DNA of 64,000 nt from positions 133,551 to 197,550 of the forward strand of contig NZ_JBNNGK010000009.1 in NCBI RefSeq assembly GCF_050268245.1, in the 5' to 3' direction. The position numbers and the translations under genes are program-made. The notes under the pieces were generated by a model. The model searched no databases and was not told where the DNA came from. It worked only from the letters and a program-made list of their open reading frames with translations. Below are positions 53,743-62,943 of the stretch, piece after piece. Each line of letters starts with the position of its first letter. The stretch's first letter is position 1. This stretch comes from JBNNGK01 sp050268245. GTDB taxonomy: Bacteria; Pseudomonadota; Gammaproteobacteria; Enterobacterales; Enterobacteriaceae.

Positions 53743-54519
53743 ATGGAATTCACCGAAAGCAGACGCTTATACCAGCAATTGGCCGCTGAACTTAAACGAC
53801 GCATTGAAGGCGGCGTGTATTCGGTTGGCGATAAACTCCCGGCAGAACGTTACATCGCCGAAGAGATGAACGTCAGCCGTACCGTCGTCCGTGAGGCAAT
53901 CATCATGCTGGAGGTGGAAGGCTACGTTGAGGTACGAAAAGGCTCCGGTATTCACGTCATTTCCAACCAGCAGAAGCATTTAATCGTGCCAGGCGACAGC
54001 ATCGAGTTCGCCACCGTTGGGCCGTTTGAGCTATTACAGGCGCGTCAGTTAATTGAAAGTAATATTGCTGAATTCGCCGCGACCCAAGTGACCAAACAAG
54101 ACATCGTTCACTTGATGGCGATCCAGGAAAATGCGCGTCAGGAGGATCGTTTCCGCGATTCGCAGTGGGATCTGAAATTCCACGTCCAAATCGCCTTAGC
54201 CACCCAAAATACGGCCATGGCCACTATCGTAGAAAAAATGTGGAGCCAGCGCGCGCACAACCCATACTGGATCAAGCTTCATGAGCATATCGATGAACGC
54301 CCCATTGACAGTTGGTGCGACGATCACGATCAGATCCTAAAAGCCCTGATGCGCAAAGATCCAAACGCCGCCAAACTGGCGATGTGGCAACACTTGGAAA
54401 ACACCAAACAAATGTTGTTCAACGCCACCACCGATGACTTTGAGTTTAACGTTGACCGTTATCTTTTTGCCGAAAACCCGGTGGTACATTTGGATAACGC
54501 GGAAAACAGCAATAAATAG
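53743..54519 (+). CDS. exuR: Hexuronate regulon repressor ExuR (GntR/FadR family)
   Basis: A 258-residue regulator. The N-terminal GntR winged helix (1 to about 75) shows RLYQQLAAELKRRIEGGVY and NVSRTVVREAIIMLEVEGYV; the C-terminal FCD ligand-binding domain follows, with QARQLIESNIAEFAATQV and metal-type His residues. It represses uxaCA, exuT and itself in the absence of fructuronate/tagaturonate. The start MEFTESRRLYQQL at 53743 is the family start. Confidence 0.96.
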   Translation: MEFTESRRLYQQLAAELKRRIEGGVYSVGDKLPAERYIAEEMNVSRTVVREAIIMLEVEGYVEVRKGSGIHVISNQQKHLIVPGDSIEFATVGPFELLQARQLIESNIAEFAATQVTKQDIVHLMAIQENARQEDRFRDSQWDLKFHVQIALATQNTAMATIVEKMWSQRAHNPYWIKLHEHIDERPIDSWCDDHDQILKALMRKDPNAAKLAMWQHLENTKQMLFNATTDDFEFNVDRYLFAENPVVHLDNAENSNK

Positions 54520-54710
54520 CCGTTTACGGTTAAAAAAACGCGGATTATGTCAGGTATTGTAAAATCCGCTGTATCGGTGCTGAAACCACCATTTTCCGTG
54601 TAATAATCCGATCTCACCGGCATAGATTTCCCTGTTGCCGATCGTGCTATTTTGCTAGAATCAGACCGTTTTTTTTACCCTTTTGGCCTCGGGAGGCTAA
54701 ACGCGAATTC

Positions 54711-55154
54711 ATGCGCTGGTTGCTTGCCATGCTTATTGTTCTTTTTTGCTGGACCGGTACGGTCTCCGGCCAAATACTATGCGTGTCGCAATCCACATTC
54801 TTCCCTACCGCCTTACCTAACCTGATTGAGGATCACACCTCGGCAACGTCCGGTGATCGGCAAGCTGTCCGTCCGCTGGCTGATTTACGCCGTAATGCGC
54901 CCGGAAAGTTACCGCAGCGATTGCAGCGGGGTCAGTCTTATCCTTGCTCACTGTTTTCTACTGCACTGCTGACGCCAGTCTACGTTTTATCGAAAACGCT
55001 AGGTGACAGCAAACCGCCATCTCAAGCGGTGCCGGCACCCAACCGGCTGCACCAGGTCAACTGGGCACTGCACTCTTCTCGCCTGCAAAGTCGCATAGGC
55101 GGATGGAAAGAGAGCAATATGCTTTACCGAGGCTCGCTGACTTACCACTCATGA
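54711..55154 (+). CDS. Hypothetical secreted or membrane-anchored protein
   Basis: A 147-codon frame in the 764-base exuR-yqjA gap. The first 20 residues (MRWLLAMLIVLFCWTGTVSG) look like a signal peptide or anchor. The rest is Pro/Ser/Arg-rich with no family I recognise and no equivalent in E. coli at this locus. GGGAGG lies 14 bases before the ATG, too far for a good ribosome site. It may be a real fast-evolving gene or a chance frame; nothing else convincing occupies the gap. Confidence 0.35.
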   Translation: MRWLLAMLIVLFCWTGTVSGQILCVSQSTFFPTALPNLIEDHTSATSGDRQAVRPLADLRRNAPGKLPQRLQRGQSYPCSLFSTALLTPVYVLSKTLGDSKPPSQAVPAPNRLHQVNWALHSSRLQSRIGGWKESNMLYRGSLTYHS

Positions 55155-55283
55155 TCGGTGTCGCAACATAAGAACCAAAAAGCAACCCCGAATCATTACC
55201 AGCACCGGATCGCCCGCGCGCTTTCAGCCCTTCCCGATCCGACGCTGAGAGAAGAACAAGCACTGACGTTTTAGGAACACTGG

Positions 55284-55955
55284 ATGGATATCATTAAACA
55301 ACTGTTAGATGCCTTATGGCAGCAGGACTTCGAAACGCTAGCAAACCCTTCGCTGGTGTGGACGCTGTACGTATTGCTGTTCATGATTCTTTTTTTGGAA
55401 AACGGATTGTTGCCCGCCGCTTTCCTGCCCGGTGACAGCCTGCTGATTTTGGTCGGTGTGTTGGTCGCCAAAGGCACAATGAACTTTCCACTCACCATTT
55501 TTATCCTCACTGTCGCCGCCAGCCTGGGGTGCTGGGTCAGTTACATACAGGGTAAGTGGTTGGGAAATACCAGTACGGTACAGGGCTGGCTAGCGCATTT
55601 GCCCGCGCATTATCATCAACGGGCGCATCAATTATTCCACCGTCACGGTTTATCTGCGCTGCTGGTTGGCCGCTTCTTGGCATTTGTGCGTACCTTATTG
55701 CCAACCATCGCCGGCCTGTCCGGCCTGAGCAATGCCCGTTTCCAATTCTTCAACTGGATGAGCGGCCTGCTGTGGGTACTGATTCTCACCTCTCTGGGTT
55801 TCGCTTTGGGTAAAACGCCGGTGTTCCGTAAGTATGAAGATCAGCTCATGTTCTGCCTAATGCTGCTACCTTTGGTGCTGTTGGTCGTTGGGCTGGTGGG
55901 CTCGCTGATTGTCCTGTGGCGTAAGAAACGTGCTGACCAGGGGAAAGGCGCGTGA
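55284..55955 (+). CDS. yqjA: DedA-family membrane protein YqjA
   Basis: A 223-residue DedA protein with about five to six membrane segments, required in E. coli for growth at alkaline pH and implicated in undecaprenyl phosphate or lipid translocation. Family marks: ENGLLPAAFLPGDSLLIL, GCWVSYIQGKWLGN, and FHRHGLSALLVGRFLAFVRT (membrane Arg pair) then LPTIAGLSGLS. The next gene, mzrA, overlaps its stop by four bases. Confidence 0.95.
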   Translation: MDIIKQLLDALWQQDFETLANPSLVWTLYVLLFMILFLENGLLPAAFLPGDSLLILVGVLVAKGTMNFPLTIFILTVAASLGCWVSYIQGKWLGNTSTVQGWLAHLPAHYHQRAHQLFHRHGLSALLVGRFLAFVRTLLPTIAGLSGLSNARFQFFNWMSGLLWVLILTSLGFALGKTPVFRKYEDQLMFCLMLLPLVLLVVGLVGSLIVLWRKKRADQGKGA

Positions 55956-56326
55956 ACGCTAAACGCCCGCGTTGGCAATACATATTGATGATTGCGCTGG
56001 CTTTATTGACGCTGTCTAGCATGCTGATCCCTGCAATGGTTCGCACTGAAAATGAGTTACGTATTCGCACCAACCAGCATGGGTTGTCATTGCCAGATGG
56101 TTTTTATGTGTATCAGCGCTTGGATGAACGTGGCATTCGCATCAAAAGCATTACCCCTGAAGGTAACGGGCTGGTGATTCGTCTGGACTCACCCGAGCAG
56201 CAGCGCCTAGCGCGTGAAGCCCTGCAAACTATTCTTCCTCCTGGATATACCATTGCATTGAGCGAACCGCCCGTGCCCACACAGTGGGTGCAACAGTTTG
56301 CGCGCTCCCCAGTGGATATGGGATAA
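55952..56326 (+). CDS. mzrA: EnvZ/OmpR modulator MzrA
   Basis: A 124-residue small membrane protein that links CpxAR to EnvZ/OmpR by binding EnvZ. One N-terminal helix (about 10-32, YILMIALALLTLSSMLIP) is followed by a periplasmic domain. It starts at a GTG in a GTGA overlap with the yqjA stop, so the two are translationally coupled. The stop codon lies inside a small hairpin (GGATATGGGA/TCCCATATCC). Confidence 0.92.
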   Translation: MNAKRPRWQYILMIALALLTLSSMLIPAMVRTENELRIRTNQHGLSLPDGFYVYQRLDERGIRIKSITPEGNGLVIRLDSPEQQRLAREALQTILPPGYTIALSEPPVPTQWVQQFARSPVDMG

Positions 56327-56525
56327 TCCCATATCCAGAACAAGGTCTATGTTAAGTAAATGAATAGACAGACATCGGCCAGTTATCTCTGATTTTTTGG
56401 TATCTGCGCAATTTATGACTATGCTAAATAACACCGTCAGACGTTGCGCATATGCCTGACGTACTGCCCTACTGGCAGCAGGAAATGGATGCAAAATCAT
56501 GCATCCCTTAACAAGGAATTGATAC

Positions 56526-56897
56526 ATGAAACTTCGCCACGCTACGTTACTCGCACTCCCACTTTTTGTATTTTCTACTCTGTCTGCAGCAGCAGGGAGC
56601 GGGTGTGCAGCTAAAGCGCAAGAAATACAGCAGCAAATCGACTATGCCACTCAGCATGGTAACCCTCATCAAATCGATGGGCTAAAAACGGCACTGAGCG
56701 AAGTGCAAACCCATTGCACCGAAGACGGCTTGCAAAACAAGCGCCAGAACAAAATCGACAAGAAACAGCACAAGGTCACTGAACGCCAGCAAGAGCTGAA
56801 AGAAGCTCAGCAAACCGGTAAAGCAGATAAGATCGCCAAGAAACAGCGCAAGCTGGAGGAAGCGCAAGCTGAACTTAAAGAAGCTCTGGCCAAGTAA
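56526..56897 (+). CDS. yqjC: DUF1090 periplasmic protein YqjC
   Basis: A 123-residue protein with a signal peptide (about 1-22, cleavage near SAAAGSG), a conserved CAAKAQEIQQQIDYA and HCTEDGL Cys pair (disulfide-capable), and a highly charged Lys/Gln/Glu-rich coiled-coil C-terminus. Function unknown; it heads the yqjCDEK genes. AAGGAA precedes the ATG. Confidence 0.92.
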   Translation: MKLRHATLLALPLFVFSTLSAAAGSGCAAKAQEIQQQIDYATQHGNPHQIDGLKTALSEVQTHCTEDGLQNKRQNKIDKKQHKVTERQQELKEAQQTGKADKIAKKQRKLEEAQAELKEALAK

Positions 56898-56935
56898 TTA
56901 TTTAGCCTCAGCGAAATTATCGCTAGGTACCGCGA

Positions 56936-56959
56936 CAGGCGGGATTTTTATCCCGCCTG
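56936..56959 (+). terminator. Hairpin after yqjC
   Basis: CAGGCGGGAT, loop TTTT, ATCCCGCCTG is a perfect 10-bp stem without a clear T run afterwards. It separates yqjC from yqjDEK. Confidence 0.6.
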
Positions 56960-57060
56960 ATAGATTTAATTAGTGAAATCAACCAAGCCTCCCCTTTGCT
57001 TGGGCGAAAAAATCCGCTATGTTGAAGTCTCTCGGAATGAAAAGTTAAGGAGTTATCGAA

Positions 57061-57366
57061 ATGGCACATGATTCAAATGCTGAAAATTTACGCGCTGAAC
57101 TGAAGTCCTTAGCCGATACGCTAGAAGAAGTGTTGAACTCTTCCACCGATAAACCGAAAGCCGAACTGGAAAAACTACGCTCTAAAGCCGAAGGCGCTTT
57201 GAAGGATACCCGCGCCCGCTTGAGCGATGCAGGAGACAAGTTCGCTCATCAAACCAAACAAATTGCTGGCCAAGCCGACGACTATGTACGTGACAACCCG
57301 TGGACCGGTATTGGTATCGGCGCTGCGGTTGGCGTTGTGTTGGGCGTTCTGCTGGCGCGTCGCTGA
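57061..57366 (+). CDS. yqjD: ElaB/YqjD/YgaM-family (DUF883) membrane-anchored ribosome-binding protein YqjD
   Basis: A 101-residue protein. Most of it is a charged amphipathic helix (LRAELKSLADTLEEVLN and similar). The C-terminus is one membrane helix with glycine spacing (GIGIGAAVGVVLGVLLARR). E. coli YqjD binds 70S/100S ribosomes to the inner membrane in stationary phase under RpoS. It starts yqjD-E-K, two bases before yqjE. Confidence 0.94.
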   Translation: MAHDSNAENLRAELKSLADTLEEVLNSSTDKPKAELEKLRSKAEGALKDTRARLSDAGDKFAHQTKQIAGQADDYVRDNPWTGIGIGAAVGVVLGVLLARR

Positions 57367-57368
57367 TT

Positions 57369-57770
57369 ATGGCAGAACAGCCGCATAATCGTGCTCAGGG
57401 CCCCGCCAAAGGGGTCCTGGATATTGGCCAGCGCATTATCACCATTCTGGTCAGTATGGTAGAAACACGGGTACGTCTTGCCGTCGTCGAACTGGAAGAG
57501 GAAAAAGCCAATCTCTTCCAATTGCTGCTGATGGCTGGCCTTTCCTTGCTGTTTACTGCTTTTGGCCTGATGAGTTTACTGATTCTGATTTTTTGGGCGA
57601 TTGACCCGGTCTACCGGGTGATGGCATTAGGAACGACGACGGCCGTTCTGTTGTTATTCGCCATTATCGGGATCATCTGGACGTTAGCCAAAGCTAAACG
57701 CACCACCTTGTTGAGCGAAACGCGTAAACAGCTGGAGCAAGACCGCGCAGCATTGGGAGGGGATAAATGA
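57369..57770 (+). CDS. yqjE: Phage-holin-III-like membrane protein YqjE
   Basis: A 133-residue protein with two adjacent membrane helices (about 47-72 and 78-102: LLLMAGLSLLFTAFGLMSLL and a following segment) and basic termini, of the Phage_holin_3_6/YqjE family. Start MAEQPHNRAQGPAKG at 57369, two bases after the yqjD stop. It overlaps yqjK by four bases (ATGA). Function unknown. Confidence 0.93.
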   Translation: MAEQPHNRAQGPAKGVLDIGQRIITILVSMVETRVRLAVVELEEEKANLFQLLLMAGLSLLFTAFGLMSLLILIFWAIDPVYRVMALGTTTAVLLLFAIIGIIWTLAKAKRTTLLSETRKQLEQDRAALGGDK

Positions 57771-58054
57771 ATCGCCGCCAATACCGTGAGTGGAGAAAAG
57801 CTAAATTGCTCCGCCAGATCCAGCAACAGCGCCGGGATCTGGCCGACAACAAAGAGCAATGGCTAGATAAAACGGAACATATCGACCGTGGTTATCAAAC
57901 CGTTTTCGGAATGCGCAAATACCTGCTCATTGGTTCAAGCGTCGTTGCCTTATATGGTCTGCGTCATCCGACCAAGTTAATCCGCTGGTCACGCCGCGCA
58001 TTTGGCGCCTGGGGCACACTAAAACTGGTTCGCAAAACGCTTTCGCCTAAGTAA
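57767..58054 (+). CDS. yqjK: YqjK-family protein
   Basis: A 95-residue, strongly basic protein of the YqjK-like family: RRQYREWRKAKLLRQIQQQR at the N-terminus, a weak hydrophobic segment YLLIGSSVVALYGL near 65, and a basic tail. It overlaps the yqjE stop by ATGA and so forms one translational unit with it. Function unknown. Confidence 0.92.
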   Translation: MNRRQYREWRKAKLLRQIQQQRRDLADNKEQWLDKTEHIDRGYQTVFGMRKYLLIGSSVVALYGLRHPTKLIRWSRRAFGAWGTLKLVRKTLSPK

Positions 58055-58342
58055 CCCTTTTCCTTCAATTATCCCGCTTATTTTGCCTGCCTCTGATTGG
58101 CGTTTTCCTTTTCCATCATCAACGCAATATTCAACTGCTTGATTGACCACATCTTATTAGCGAGCTAAATATTCAGAATTTTTGAAAAATTACGACAGTT
58201 TTACTTGCTAACAACCTGCCATATTCGCGTTTAACATTCTCTCCATCGAAAAGACACGGCATAACCGGCCCACAAGCCGCGTATGCCGCCTAGTTAAAGC
58301 TAACGCCGTCAGTGGCGCAAAAAATCACCTGTGGAGTGAATG

Positions 58343-58738
58343 ATGAAAAAATTAGAAGATGCTGGTTTGCTGGTGGCGCGCGTTTTAATGCCTATCCTGT
58401 TCATTGTGGCAGGTTACGGCAAAATGGGTGATGCTTATGCAGGTACGCAACAATATATGCAAGCGATGGGTGTCCCAGGGTTCTTACTGCCGCTGACCAT
58501 TCTGCTGGAGTTCGGTGGCGGTCTGGCTATTCTGTTTGGGTTCCTGACACGCACAACCGCGCTGTTCACTGCCGGTTTCACCATTTTGACCGCACTGCTG
58601 TTCCACACCAACTTCGCTGAAGGCGTGAATCAGCTGATGTTTATGAAAAACCTGACTATAGCCGGTGGCTATATCGTTCTGGCCATTGCAGGGCCTGGCG
58701 CATTTAGCCTCGATCGCCTGTTAAACAAGAAATGGTAA
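58343..58738 (+). CDS. yqjF: DoxX-family membrane protein YqjF
   Basis: A 131-residue DoxX protein with four hydrophobic segments. LLVARVLMPILFIVAGYGKM and GVPGFLLPLTILLEFGGGLA are family marks, and it ends DRLLNKKW. Possibly redox-related membrane protein; role unknown. Two tandem ATGs (58340, 58343) follow GGAG; the second matches the family. It precedes yqjG by 66 bases, which suggests a shared oxidative or quinone stress role. Confidence 0.92.
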   Translation: MKKLEDAGLLVARVLMPILFIVAGYGKMGDAYAGTQQYMQAMGVPGFLLPLTILLEFGGGLAILFGFLTRTTALFTAGFTILTALLFHTNFAEGVNQLMFMKNLTIAGGYIVLAIAGPGAFSLDRLLNKKW

Positions 58739-58804
58739 GGTAGCTCTGCACTCATAAGCCAGGTTCGCCTGGCTCTACCGCCCCAATACACCAAGGAGAT
58801 TCCT

Positions 58805-59791
58805 ATGGGACAACTCGTTGACGGCATTTGGCAAGACATCTGGTATGACACTAAATCCACCGGCGGCCGTTTCAAGCGTTCAACTTCTCAGTTCCGTAAC
58901 TGGATCACCCCGGACGGACGGCCTGGCGAACATGGCACCGGCGGTTTTAGCGCGGAAAAAGATCGTTATCACCTTTATGTCTCTCTCGCCTGCCCGTGGG
59001 CGCACCGTACCCTACTGATGCGCAAGCTGAAAGGGCTTGAGCAGCTGATTCCTGTTTCAGTAGTACACCCGCTAATGTTGGAAAACGGTTGGACTTTTGG
59101 CGAGGATTTCCCTGCGGCAACCGGTGATGAACTCTATCACGATGATTTCCTTTACCAACTTTATCTGCGTGCCGATCCTCACTACAGCGGCCGCGTCACC
59201 GTTCCGGTACTTTGGGATAAGCAACAACAAACCATCGTCAGTAACGAATCAGCTGACATCATTCGCATATTTAACAGTGCGTTTGACGGTGTGGGCGCAC
59301 GCGCCGGGGATTATTACCCGCAAGATCTGCGTGAAAAAATTGACCAATTGAACGGTTGGATTTACGAATCCGTTAACAACGGTGTATATAAAGCCGGTTT
59401 CGCCACCAGCCAAGAGGCTTACGATGAGGCTGTCAGCGGCGTATTCACTTCACTGGCACGATTAGAGCAAATTTTAGGTCAGCAGCGTTACCTGACAGGT
59501 GACCGCCTTACCGAAGCAGATCTGCGCCTATGGACCACTTTGGTGCGATTTGATCCAGTGTATGTCACCCACTTCAAGTGTGATAAACATCGCATCAGTG
59601 ATTATCTCAATCTTTATGGTTTTCTGCGCGACATCTATCAAATGCCAGGCATCGCCGAAACGGTCAATATGGCACACATTCGTCACCACTATTATCGCAG
59701 TCACGCCACCATCAACCCGCACGGTATTATTTCCATTGGCACGGCGCAGGATCTGGATGAGCCACATGGCCGTGATCAACGTTTTCGTTAA
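58805..59791 (+). CDS. yqjG: Glutathionyl-hydroquinone reductase YqjG
   Basis: A 328-residue Xi-class glutathione S-transferase that releases glutathione from glutathionyl-hydroquinones. Catalytic Cys63 lies in SLACPWAHRTL, and TVPVLWDKQQQT with SNESADIIRIFNSAF forms the glutathione site. The C-terminal helical domain has RLTEADLRLWTTLVRFD. Length equals the E. coli protein. Preceded by AAGGAG. Confidence 0.96.
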   Translation: MGQLVDGIWQDIWYDTKSTGGRFKRSTSQFRNWITPDGRPGEHGTGGFSAEKDRYHLYVSLACPWAHRTLLMRKLKGLEQLIPVSVVHPLMLENGWTFGEDFPAATGDELYHDDFLYQLYLRADPHYSGRVTVPVLWDKQQQTIVSNESADIIRIFNSAFDGVGARAGDYYPQDLREKIDQLNGWIYESVNNGVYKAGFATSQEAYDEAVSGVFTSLARLEQILGQQRYLTGDRLTEADLRLWTTLVRFDPVYVTHFKCDKHRISDYLNLYGFLRDIYQMPGIAETVNMAHIRHHYYRSHATINPHGIISIGTAQDLDEPHGRDQRFR

Positions 59792-59826
59792 TCCACTACG
59801 CCGTGCTTGTCAGTTAATCTTGCACG

Positions 59827-60480
59827 ATGTTAACGGGCGCGGCATGCCACGCACCTGCGTCATGTTATTACAGTCCGCCACCCGCTATCACTATCCGCGT
59901 AGTGGCCGGGCATGCCCGACCTGCCGTGACGTTGCCGGGTAATGTTAACTGGCGCGCATGGCCTATCATCGGGTTCGAACCTGTTCGCCCTATATATGGC
60001 ATCGAGTGATGTTAATGGGCGCGGCATGCCACGCCCCTACGTCATGTTATCGCAGTCCACTACCCGCTATCACTATCCGCGTAGTGGCCGGGCATGCCCG
60101 GCCTGCCGTGACGTTGCCGGGTAATGTTAACTGGCGCGCATGGCCTATCATCGGGTTCGAACCTGTTCGCCCTATATATGGCATCGAGTGATATTAATGG
60201 GCGCGGCATGCCACGCCCCTGCGTCATGTTATTACAGTCTGTCACCCGCTATCACTATCCGCGTAGTGGCCGGGCATGTCCGGCCTGCCGTGACATTGCC
60301 GGATAATGTTAACTGGCGCGCATTGCCCTATCATCGGGTTCGAACCTGTTCGCCCTATATATGGCATCGAGTGATATTAACGGGCGTGGCATGCCGCGCC
60401 CCTACGTCATGATATCGCGGAGCCCCACAACGCCACCCGGCATCAACATCCGCGTAGTGGCCGGGCATGCCGGGCCTGCA
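59827..60480. repeat. Tandem array of a 182-bp palindrome-rich unit (about 3.6 copies)
   Basis: Units start at 59827, 60009, 60191 and 60374 (period 182, last step 183), the last truncated at the yhaJ stop. Copies differ by a few substitutions. Each unit carries two palindromes centred on GCATGC: GGGCGCGGCATGCCACGCCC and GGCCGGGCATGCCCGGCC (perfect), plus TGGCGCGCATGGCC. This is like REP/BIME arrays. It fills the whole convergent yqjG-yhaJ gap where E. coli has yhaH and yhaI. Confidence 0.9.
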
Positions 60481-60482
60481 GA

Positions 60483-61379
60483 TTAGCGCTGCGCAAACAA
60501 ACGCGGTATTTCGCGCAAGAACCACGCCTTAGCCTCACCCATACTGTCACGCCGCCAAGCCATGATGATCTCCGCCTCACGGCTGTACTCCGGGCCGACC
60601 ACCCGCAAACGCCCGGCTTTAATATCATCTTCCACCATCGGATACGGCATCGTAGCAACACCCAACCCGGCTAACAGCGCCCGACGTTTATCTTCAATGG
60701 TACTCACCGTCAAACGCTGCTGTTTATCTAACAATTGCACCGTCAGTACCGGCCTTTCACGCGCGGTATCTGCCACCGCGATGCCGCGGTATTTCACCCG
60801 TGTCGTTTCCGACAGCGGCTCCGGCTCCAGATGAATCGGGTGTTCCGGTGCCGCAACATAAACACTCATGACCTTATACAGCTTACGCGTGTTAATTTCC
60901 GAAGAGGCGCGAAAGTGCATATCCGGCGCAATAACGATATCGGCACGCCCTTGCTCCAATCGCTCCCAAGCGCCAGCAAGCACCTCCGTGAAAATAGACA
61001 CTTGAGTGTTCGCTTTCAACGCCAGCTTATCGACCAGAGGAAATAATAGACTTGGCGGGGAAAGTGCCTCACTGACAATAGTCAGATGCGTTTCCCAACC
61101 ACGCGCCAACGCTTCAGCATCGGTCGTCAGTTTGTCTGCGGCCTCCAGTAACACTCGTCCACGCTCCAACAGCATCCGCCCAACATTGGTAAATTTGGTA
61201 CGGTGGCCAGAGCGGTCAAATAACACCACATCCAACTCTTCTTCCAGTTTTTGCATGGTGTAACTAAGCGCAGATGGCACACGCCCCAACTCATCGGCCG
61301 CGGCCGCAAAACTACCACGTCGGTCAATCGCATCCATTACCCGTAACGCCTCAAGCGTTAAAGCCCGATCTCTGGCCAT
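60483..61379 (-). CDS. yhaJ: LysR-type regulator YhaJ
   Basis: A 298-residue LysR regulator very close to E. coli YhaJ, which responds to trihydroxytoluene-like aromatics and controls yhaK-type and virulence genes in some strains. The N-terminal HTH reads RRGSFAAAADELGRVPSALS, followed by the linker helix and a ligand-binding domain with ADIVIAPDMHFR and GLGVATMPYPMVE. It is divergent from yhaK. Confidence 0.94.
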   Translation of the reverse strand: MARDRALTLEALRVMDAIDRRGSFAAAADELGRVPSALSYTMQKLEEELDVVLFDRSGHRTKFTNVGRMLLERGRVLLEAADKLTTDAEALARGWETHLTIVSEALSPPSLLFPLVDKLALKANTQVSIFTEVLAGAWERLEQGRADIVIAPDMHFRASSEINTRKLYKVMSVYVAAPEHPIHLEPEPLSETTRVKYRGIAVADTARERPVLTVQLLDKQQRLTVSTIEDKRRALLAGLGVATMPYPMVEDDIKAGRLRVVGPEYSREAEIIMAWRRDSMGEAKAWFLREIPRLFAQR

Positions 61380-61486
61380 CGTATCTCTCTGTCAGGAAAT
61401 TTGAACATACCGACCAGATTAACTGGCTAACAATACGCCGTCCAGATGCTTACCATTGAGTCAGTGAAATTAGAGAACCGATTGCC

Positions 61487-62188
61487 ATGATTACGTGCAG
61501 AACAGCAGAACAATGCGGGCAGGCTGACTTCGGTTGGCTTCAGGCTCGCTATACCTTTTCTTTTGGGCATTACTTTGATCCTACGTTGATGGGATACGCC
61601 TCGCTGCGGGTACTGAATCAGGAAGTGCTGATGCCCGGCGCATCGTTTCAACCACGAACTTATCCCAACGTCGATATCCTAAATCTGATCCTGCAAGGTG
61701 AAGCTGAATACCGCGATAGCGATGGTAACACCGTACGTGCCACAGCCGGAGACGCGCTGTTATTGGCAACCCAACCTGGGCTAAGCTACAGCGAGAAAAA
61801 CAGTAGTCATTCGATACCCTTGACTCGGCTACAGCTCTGGCTAGATACCTGCCCGGAGCGCAGCAATGAGCGTTTACAGCGTATGACATTACCGCAACAG
61901 GCTCATACGCTACTGGCATCACCGGATGGTGTGCAGAACAGCCTGCATCTACGCCAGCAAGTCTGGATTCACCACCTCGATTTACAGCCGGGAGAGGAGC
62001 AGACGTTAGCGTTGAACGGAGCTCGGGCGTATTTACAATCGATCCATGGTTCATTTTCCGCCGTTGGCGATCAAAATGCCGCGCAACACCTTGCCTGCGG
62101 CGATGGCGCATTCGTGCACGATGAACGCCACCTCACCTTACGCGCTAATACCCCGCTGCGCGCGTTGTTAATTGATTTACCGGTATGA
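61487..62188 (+). CDS. yhaK: Pirin-like cupin protein YhaK
   Basis: A 233-residue bicupin of the pirin family. ARYTFSFGHYFDP and LRVLNQEVLMPGASF in the first cupin, and RAYLQSIHGSF with CGDGAFVHDERH in the second are family marks. E. coli YhaK is a redox-sensitive marker of nitrosative stress, and YhaJ, encoded divergently here, controls it in E. coli. It ends the conserved block. Confidence 0.93.
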   Translation: MITCRTAEQCGQADFGWLQARYTFSFGHYFDPTLMGYASLRVLNQEVLMPGASFQPRTYPNVDILNLILQGEAEYRDSDGNTVRATAGDALLLATQPGLSYSEKNSSHSIPLTRLQLWLDTCPERSNERLQRMTLPQQAHTLLASPDGVQNSLHLRQQVWIHHLDLQPGEEQTLALNGARAYLQSIHGSFSAVGDQNAAQHLACGDGAFVHDERHLTLRANTPLRALLIDLPV

Positions 62189-62878
62189 TCGAACGGCAGA
62201 AAGATTGGCGCGTCGCAAACTGAAAAGCGAACCCCGCTTAACTGACATTACGTGGGGTGAGCAATAGCAGGGCTGATCGGTAACGCGGCCACACGACGAG
62301 TCTGGCTAACAAGCCGCGCCCTGCGGTATTTGTAGATGATTAATTGCCAGCCCCTCACTTATTTGTCATATATTCTTGCAATTTGGTGTTGATTTAAGAA
62401 GAAATTAAGCACTAATCTTCCCACCAATTTGATCCGTTAACGGAAATATCTCAGCATTCGTTAGCGCTGCTTAGCAGTTTAAAGCCTCATCTTATTAATG
62501 AACCCAATGTTTGGAAAATAACATACGGGCTCTTTGCGCTGAAAATAGCTCACCTCACTGACGTTCAACTCTGCCATGATCGGTATAGATACCCCCTAAA
62601 GCGAACAGAGCCACAACTTGTTCGTCAGTGGCTTAGTTCAGTCAGCCATCATCTGCACCTCCACAGCTAACCCGCTTCATACCCGCCGTAAGTCGCTCTG
62701 CGATGAGGTCTTTATCCGCTCGATGATCGCCTGATCCACAAACGAAAAACAGCACAATCCTCGCCCCTAAACGGATAATCTTCACATATTTTGCCTGCAA
62801 CATCTCAACCGTTTGCAACATAAATTAGACCACTACACCGAACCAACAGAACGACTTAATATTTAAGTGCCGCAAAAT
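62189..62878. other. Non-coding, AT-rich junction to the accessory region
   Basis: About 690 bases with no credible gene. A short frame on the minus strand near 62640-62730 reads ADKDLIAERLTAGMKRVSC and could be a relic, but I cannot name it. Base composition falls towards AT from about 62340 on. Confidence 0.5.
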
Positions 62879-62906
62879 TTGACTTCTCAACATTCTGGTT
62901 TATACA
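62879..62906 (+). promoter_or_regulatory. Promoter of the arginase-like gene
   Basis: TTGACT (62879-62884) and TATACA (62901-62906) are separated by 16 bases, 38 bases before the chosen start codon. Confidence 0.65.
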
Positions 62907-62943
62907 TAAATCTTGTTAATTAAAATGTAAGGGGATGTTAAAA

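Noticed and set aside
60145..60175. tRNA-like T-arm (GGGTTCGAACC) inside the repeat unit
   Set aside because: No acceptor, D or anticodon stem can be folded around it, and it recurs in every unit.
59827..60480. CRISPR array
   Set aside because: The period is 182 bp and the whole unit repeats; there are no short repeats with unique spacers and no cas genes.
62560..62700. Possible transposase or toxin relic before the arginase-like gene
   Set aside because: The short frame cannot be tied to any family and is broken on both sides.
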